Below are positions 5,978 to 8,117 of a stretch of DNA of 8,117 bases, piece after piece. Every line of letters starts with the position of its first letter. The first letter of the stretch is position 1. The stretch spans positions 1-8,117 of the forward strand of contig CAMIEW010000027.1 in NCBI GenBank assembly GCA_946222055.1, read 5' to 3'. The notes beneath the pieces were generated by a model that had not been told where the DNA came from, did no database searches, and worked only from the letters and a program-made list of their open reading frames with translations. The stretch is from an uncultured Porphyromonas sp. (GTDB lineage Bacteria; Bacteroidota; Bacteroidia; Bacteroidales; Porphyromonadaceae). Both the position numbers and the translations under genes were made by a program.

Positions 5978-7858
5978 CTATCTTCCCATGAGTATCAGGA
6001 GGATATTGATATCCGAGGGGCTGATGCCGGGGATGCGGGAAGCTTGCCCAATGGTCGCGGGACGGATCCGGTCGAGCTTCTGCCGAGCCTCGGTCGAGAG
6101 CGACTGTATGGAGAGGTAATCAAAGTGACCGTCGATGCGGATGTCCTCTAAGTGGCGAGCCTTCTCGGCAGCCTGATGCTCGCGAGCAATGTAGCCGCCA
6201 TACTTGACCTCCACCTCGATGGTCTCCTTCACCTCCTCTGCCAGTTGACCCTCCTCGAGGAAGTTCGACAGCTGTGGGACAAAGGGGATCAAACCATCTA
6301 GCGTAATGCGTGGCCGAAGGATCACCTCTCGGAGCCTCTGCGGATGCCTCAGCGGCGTCTCCCGCACCCGCTCGAAGTAAGCCGCGAGGTCAGGCGTGTC
6401 GGCTACGGAAGTGTCCCTGAGCAACTCCTCAAAGCGATCGATCAGCGCCAGCTTCGCCTCCAGCCGTTGACGGCGGTCTGTGTCGACCGTCCCCAGTCCT
6501 ATCCCCTTGGGCGTGAGTCGTCTGTCGGCATTGTCCTGCCGTAGGAGGATGCGGTACTCTGAGCGACTGGTAAACATCCGGTAGGGCTCGTCCACCCCCT
6601 TCGTCACTAAGTCATCGATAAGAACCCCTATATAGGCCTCATCCCGAGCAAGGGTAAAGGTCTCGGCAAGAGACTGAGCGGTGAAGTGAGCATTGACCCC
6701 GGCGACGAAGCCCTGCCCGGCCGCCTCCTCGTAGCCTGTCGTGCCATTGATCTGACCGGCAAAGAAGAGCCTCTTGACCAACTTCGTCTCCAGTGTGTGG
6801 TGGAGCTGCGTCGGGTCAAAGAAGTCGTACTCGATCGCATAGCCAGGCCGCATAATCGTTGCGTCCTGCAGCGCCGGGATCTGCCGGATCGCCTCCTCCT
6901 GCACCTCTATGGGGAGCGAACTGCTGAAGCCATTGAGGTAATACATCGTCGTGTCGGCGCCCTCCGGTTCGAGGAAGAGCGGGTGGTGATCCTTCCCGGC
7001 AAAGGTGACGATCTTTGTCTCTATGCTGGGGCAATAGCGTGGTCCTATGCTGTGTATCTGACCATTGTAGAGCGGCGCCTCGTCGAGGTGACGCCGTAGC
7101 ACCTCGTGGCTGGTGGGCGTCGTCTCCGTCAGGAAGCAGGGCCTCTGCGGAGTATCTAAGCGAGACACCCCGGGGAGGAAAGAGAAATGGTGCCATCCCT
7201 CCTCGCCCTCCTGACGCTCGCAGAGGTCAAAGTGGATCGTCCGGCCATCCAGCCGCATCGGCGTACCGGTCTTCATCCGATCGGTCCTGAAGCCCAACCC
7301 CGTGACCTGCTCCGAGAGGCGGAGCGAGGCTGGTTCGGCGATGCGTCCGCCGGGGATCTTCACGCTACCGATATGCATCAGGCCATTGAGGAAGGTCCCA
7401 TTGGTGAGGATCACAGACTTCGCCTTTATCCTAAGCCCCATGGCAGTGACGACACCGGTGACCGCCCCACCCTCGTGGAGCAGCTGCACGACAGCATCCT
7501 GCCAGAGGGAGAGGTTGGGCGTCTGCTCGAGATAAGTTCGCCAGAGGTGGGAGAAGCGGCCCCTATCGCTCTGGGAGCGGGGGCTCCACATCGCAGGTCC
7601 CTTGCTCCTATTAAGCATCCGAAATTGCATTGACGACCTATCGGTGATGATCCCCATCAGACCGCCAAGGGCATCCAGCTCGCGCACGATCTGACCCTTG
7701 GCGATGCCCCCCACGGCGGGGTTGCACGACATCTGGGCGATCTTGTCGAGATCCATGGTAATGAGGAGGGTACGGGAGCCGAGCATGGCTGCCGCATGGG
7801 CCGCCTCGCAGCCGGCATGACCGGCGCCGACCACTATGATATCATAGGATAGTCTCAT
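5978..7858 (-). CDS. mnmG: tRNA uridine 5-carboxymethylaminomethyl modification enzyme MnmG
   Basis: MnmG (GidA) works with the GTPase MnmE to install the (carboxymethyl)aminomethyl group on U34 of several tRNAs, using FAD. The 626-residue product is close to the E. coli length. Visible features are the FAD-binding GAGHAG (11-16); SCNPAVGGIAKG with essential-type C45; SKGPA (85-89); RMKTGTP (194-200); PRYCPSIE with the second conserved C276; GTTGYEEAAGQG; the DEPYRMFTSRSEYR signature; and the C-terminal IPGISPSDINILL. The ATG at 7858 is chosen because the protein then begins MRLSYDIIVVGAG as the family does, and TATCTTTG lies 5 nt upstream. A frame open to 7954 would add 32 non-homologous residues read from an inverted repeat. 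First gene of the operon, and in many bacteria a neighbour of oriC. Confidence 0.98.
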   Translation of the reverse strand: MRLSYDIIVVGAGHAGCEAAHAAAMLGSRTLLITMDLDKIAQMSCNPAVGGIAKGQIVRELDALGGLMGIITDRSSMQFRMLNRSKGPAMWSPRSQSDRGRFSHLWRTYLEQTPNLSLWQDAVVQLLHEGGAVTGVVTAMGLRIKAKSVILTNGTFLNGLMHIGSVKIPGGRIAEPASLRLSEQVTGLGFRTDRMKTGTPMRLDGRTIHFDLCERQEGEEGWHHFSFLPGVSRLDTPQRPCFLTETTPTSHEVLRRHLDEAPLYNGQIHSIGPRYCPSIETKIVTFAGKDHHPLFLEPEGADTTMYYLNGFSSSLPIEVQEEAIRQIPALQDATIMRPGYAIEYDFFDPTQLHHTLETKLVKRLFFAGQINGTTGYEEAAGQGFVAGVNAHFTAQSLAETFTLARDEAYIGVLIDDLVTKGVDEPYRMFTSRSEYRILLRQDNADRRLTPKGIGLGTVDTDRRQRLEAKLALIDRFEELLRDTSVADTPDLAAYFERVRETPLRHPQRLREVILRPRITLDGLIPFVPQLSNFLEEGQLAEEVKETIEVEVKYGGYIAREHQAAEKARHLEDIRIDGHFDYLSIQSLSTEARQKLDRIRPATIGQASRIPGISPSDINILLILMGR

Positions 7859-7863
7859 ATCTG

Positions 7864-7871
7864 CAAAGATA
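7864..7871 (-). promoter_or_regulatory. -7 promoter box for the mnmG operon
   Basis: TATCTTTG on the minus strand ends 5 nt before the mnmG ATG, matching TAnnTTTG. It is the likely main promoter for mnmG to deoC. A TTTG lies at 7903-7900, but the spacing (28 bp) exceeds the usual 19-21 bp, so the -33 part is doubtful. Confidence 0.55.
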
Positions 7872-7926
7872 CGCAGATTTGCGCCGTCGGGTGACGATCC
7901 AAAACGCTCCGCCCTCTCATTATCAG

Positions 7927-7988
7927 ACAAGCCGGACGAGTCGGACGGTGGCATTGATTTGCCGACCTGTCCGACTCGTCCGACTTGT
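7927..7988. repeat. Large inverted repeat of AGYCGGACG units; possible terminator
   Basis: Two 20-bp arms (7927-7946 and 7969-7988) are complementary at 19 of 20 positions around a 22-nt loop; the odd pair becomes G-U in a minus-strand transcript. Each arm consists of 9-bp AGYCGGACG-like units, shared with the repeat at 2284-2319. It lies 36 bp after the stop of the upstream outer-membrane gene and before the mnmG promoter, a terminator position, but no T-run follows on either strand. A smaller ACCTC/GAGGT hairpin (7990-8003) lies beside it. Confidence 0.7.
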
Positions 7989-8024
7989 TACCTCCGGTGA
8001 GGTGACCTCTCGGCTGTGCACCGG

Positions 8025-8117
8025 TTAGTCGTGTCCCGCAGTCATACGGTCGATGACTGACTCGAGGGCGCCGGTGCCTTGGTACTTGTCCTTGGAGCTA
8101 TTGAAGCGGTAGGAGAT
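8025..8117 (-). CDS. Outer-membrane beta-barrel protein, C-terminal end only
   Basis: The last 30 codons and a TAA of a gene that enters from the right edge. The peptide contains SYRFNSSKDKYQGTG and ends in VIDRMTAGHD. This closely resembles the C-terminus of Bacteroidetes TonB-receptor-like outer-membrane beta-barrel proteins (OMP_b-brl_3 type), where a final aromatic strand is followed by SKxKYxGTG and a short polar tail. Too little is visible to name a substrate. It is probably a separate transcription unit from mnmG, given the 166-bp gap with an inverted repeat and a promoter box. Confidence 0.62.
   Translation of the reverse strand: MSYRFNSSKDKYQGTGALESVIDRMTAGHD

Noticed and set aside
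7719..7728. GTTGCACGAC resembles half a parS site in mnmG
   Set aside because: Only one half-site matches, and it encodes the conserved SCNPA motif.
7859..7954. Upstream extension of mnmG by 32 codons
   Set aside because: The added residues are not MnmG-like, its ATG lies in the loop of the inverted repeat, and the promoter box lies downstream of it.

Overview
The window looks like chromosomal DNA from a Bacteroidales bacterium, most plausibly Porphyromonas or a close relative; genus is inferred, order is fairly secure. The reasons are: starts without Shine-Dalgarno sequences; TATCTTTG boxes that fit the Bacteroidetes -7 promoter consensus TAnnTTTG; a lipoprotein with a Bacteroidetes-type Ig-like domain; the tail of an outer-membrane beta-barrel protein; and the gene run mnmG-uvrC-dtd-MazG-like-deoC. 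Every supported gene lies on the minus strand, so transcription runs from high to low coordinates.

Layout in transcription order. 8117-8025: last 30 codons of an outer-membrane beta-barrel protein. 8024-7859: spacer with a large inverted repeat built from 9-bp units, then the mnmG promoter box. 7858-2393: a compact probable operon of mnmG (tRNA wobble-uridine modification), uvrC (excision-repair nuclease), dtd (D-aminoacyl-tRNA deacylase), a MazG-like nucleotide pyrophosphohydrolase and deoC (deoxyribose-phosphate aldolase). Gaps are 25 and 32 bp, followed by 4-bp and 11-bp overlaps, and a strong intrinsic terminator lies just after deoC. 2327-1927: gene-free spacer with GC-rich direct repeats. 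1913-636: aroA, a divergent EPSP synthase with clearly lower GC than its neighbours. 631-1: the N-terminal part of an Ig-like-domain lipoprotein, 4 bp after aroA.

The most interesting signal is chromosome-segregation DNA rather than a gene. Three sites match the ParB-binding parS consensus (TGTTNCACGTGNAACA): two identical 16-mers inside aroA, each read there as the peptide VPRET, and one nearly perfect site filling most of the mnmG-uvrC gap, 2 bp before the uvrC start codon. Three sites in 5.2 kb suggest a centromere-like ParB-loading zone, normally found close to the replication origin; neither parAB nor oriC is in the window.

The second signal is that aroA, mnmG and dtd each carry TATCTTTG exactly 4-5 nt before the preferred ATG. 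If these boxes are promoters, the transcripts would be leaderless or nearly so. It also decides the start codons: the longer upstream reading-frame extensions of mnmG and dtd would not be transcribed from these promoters.
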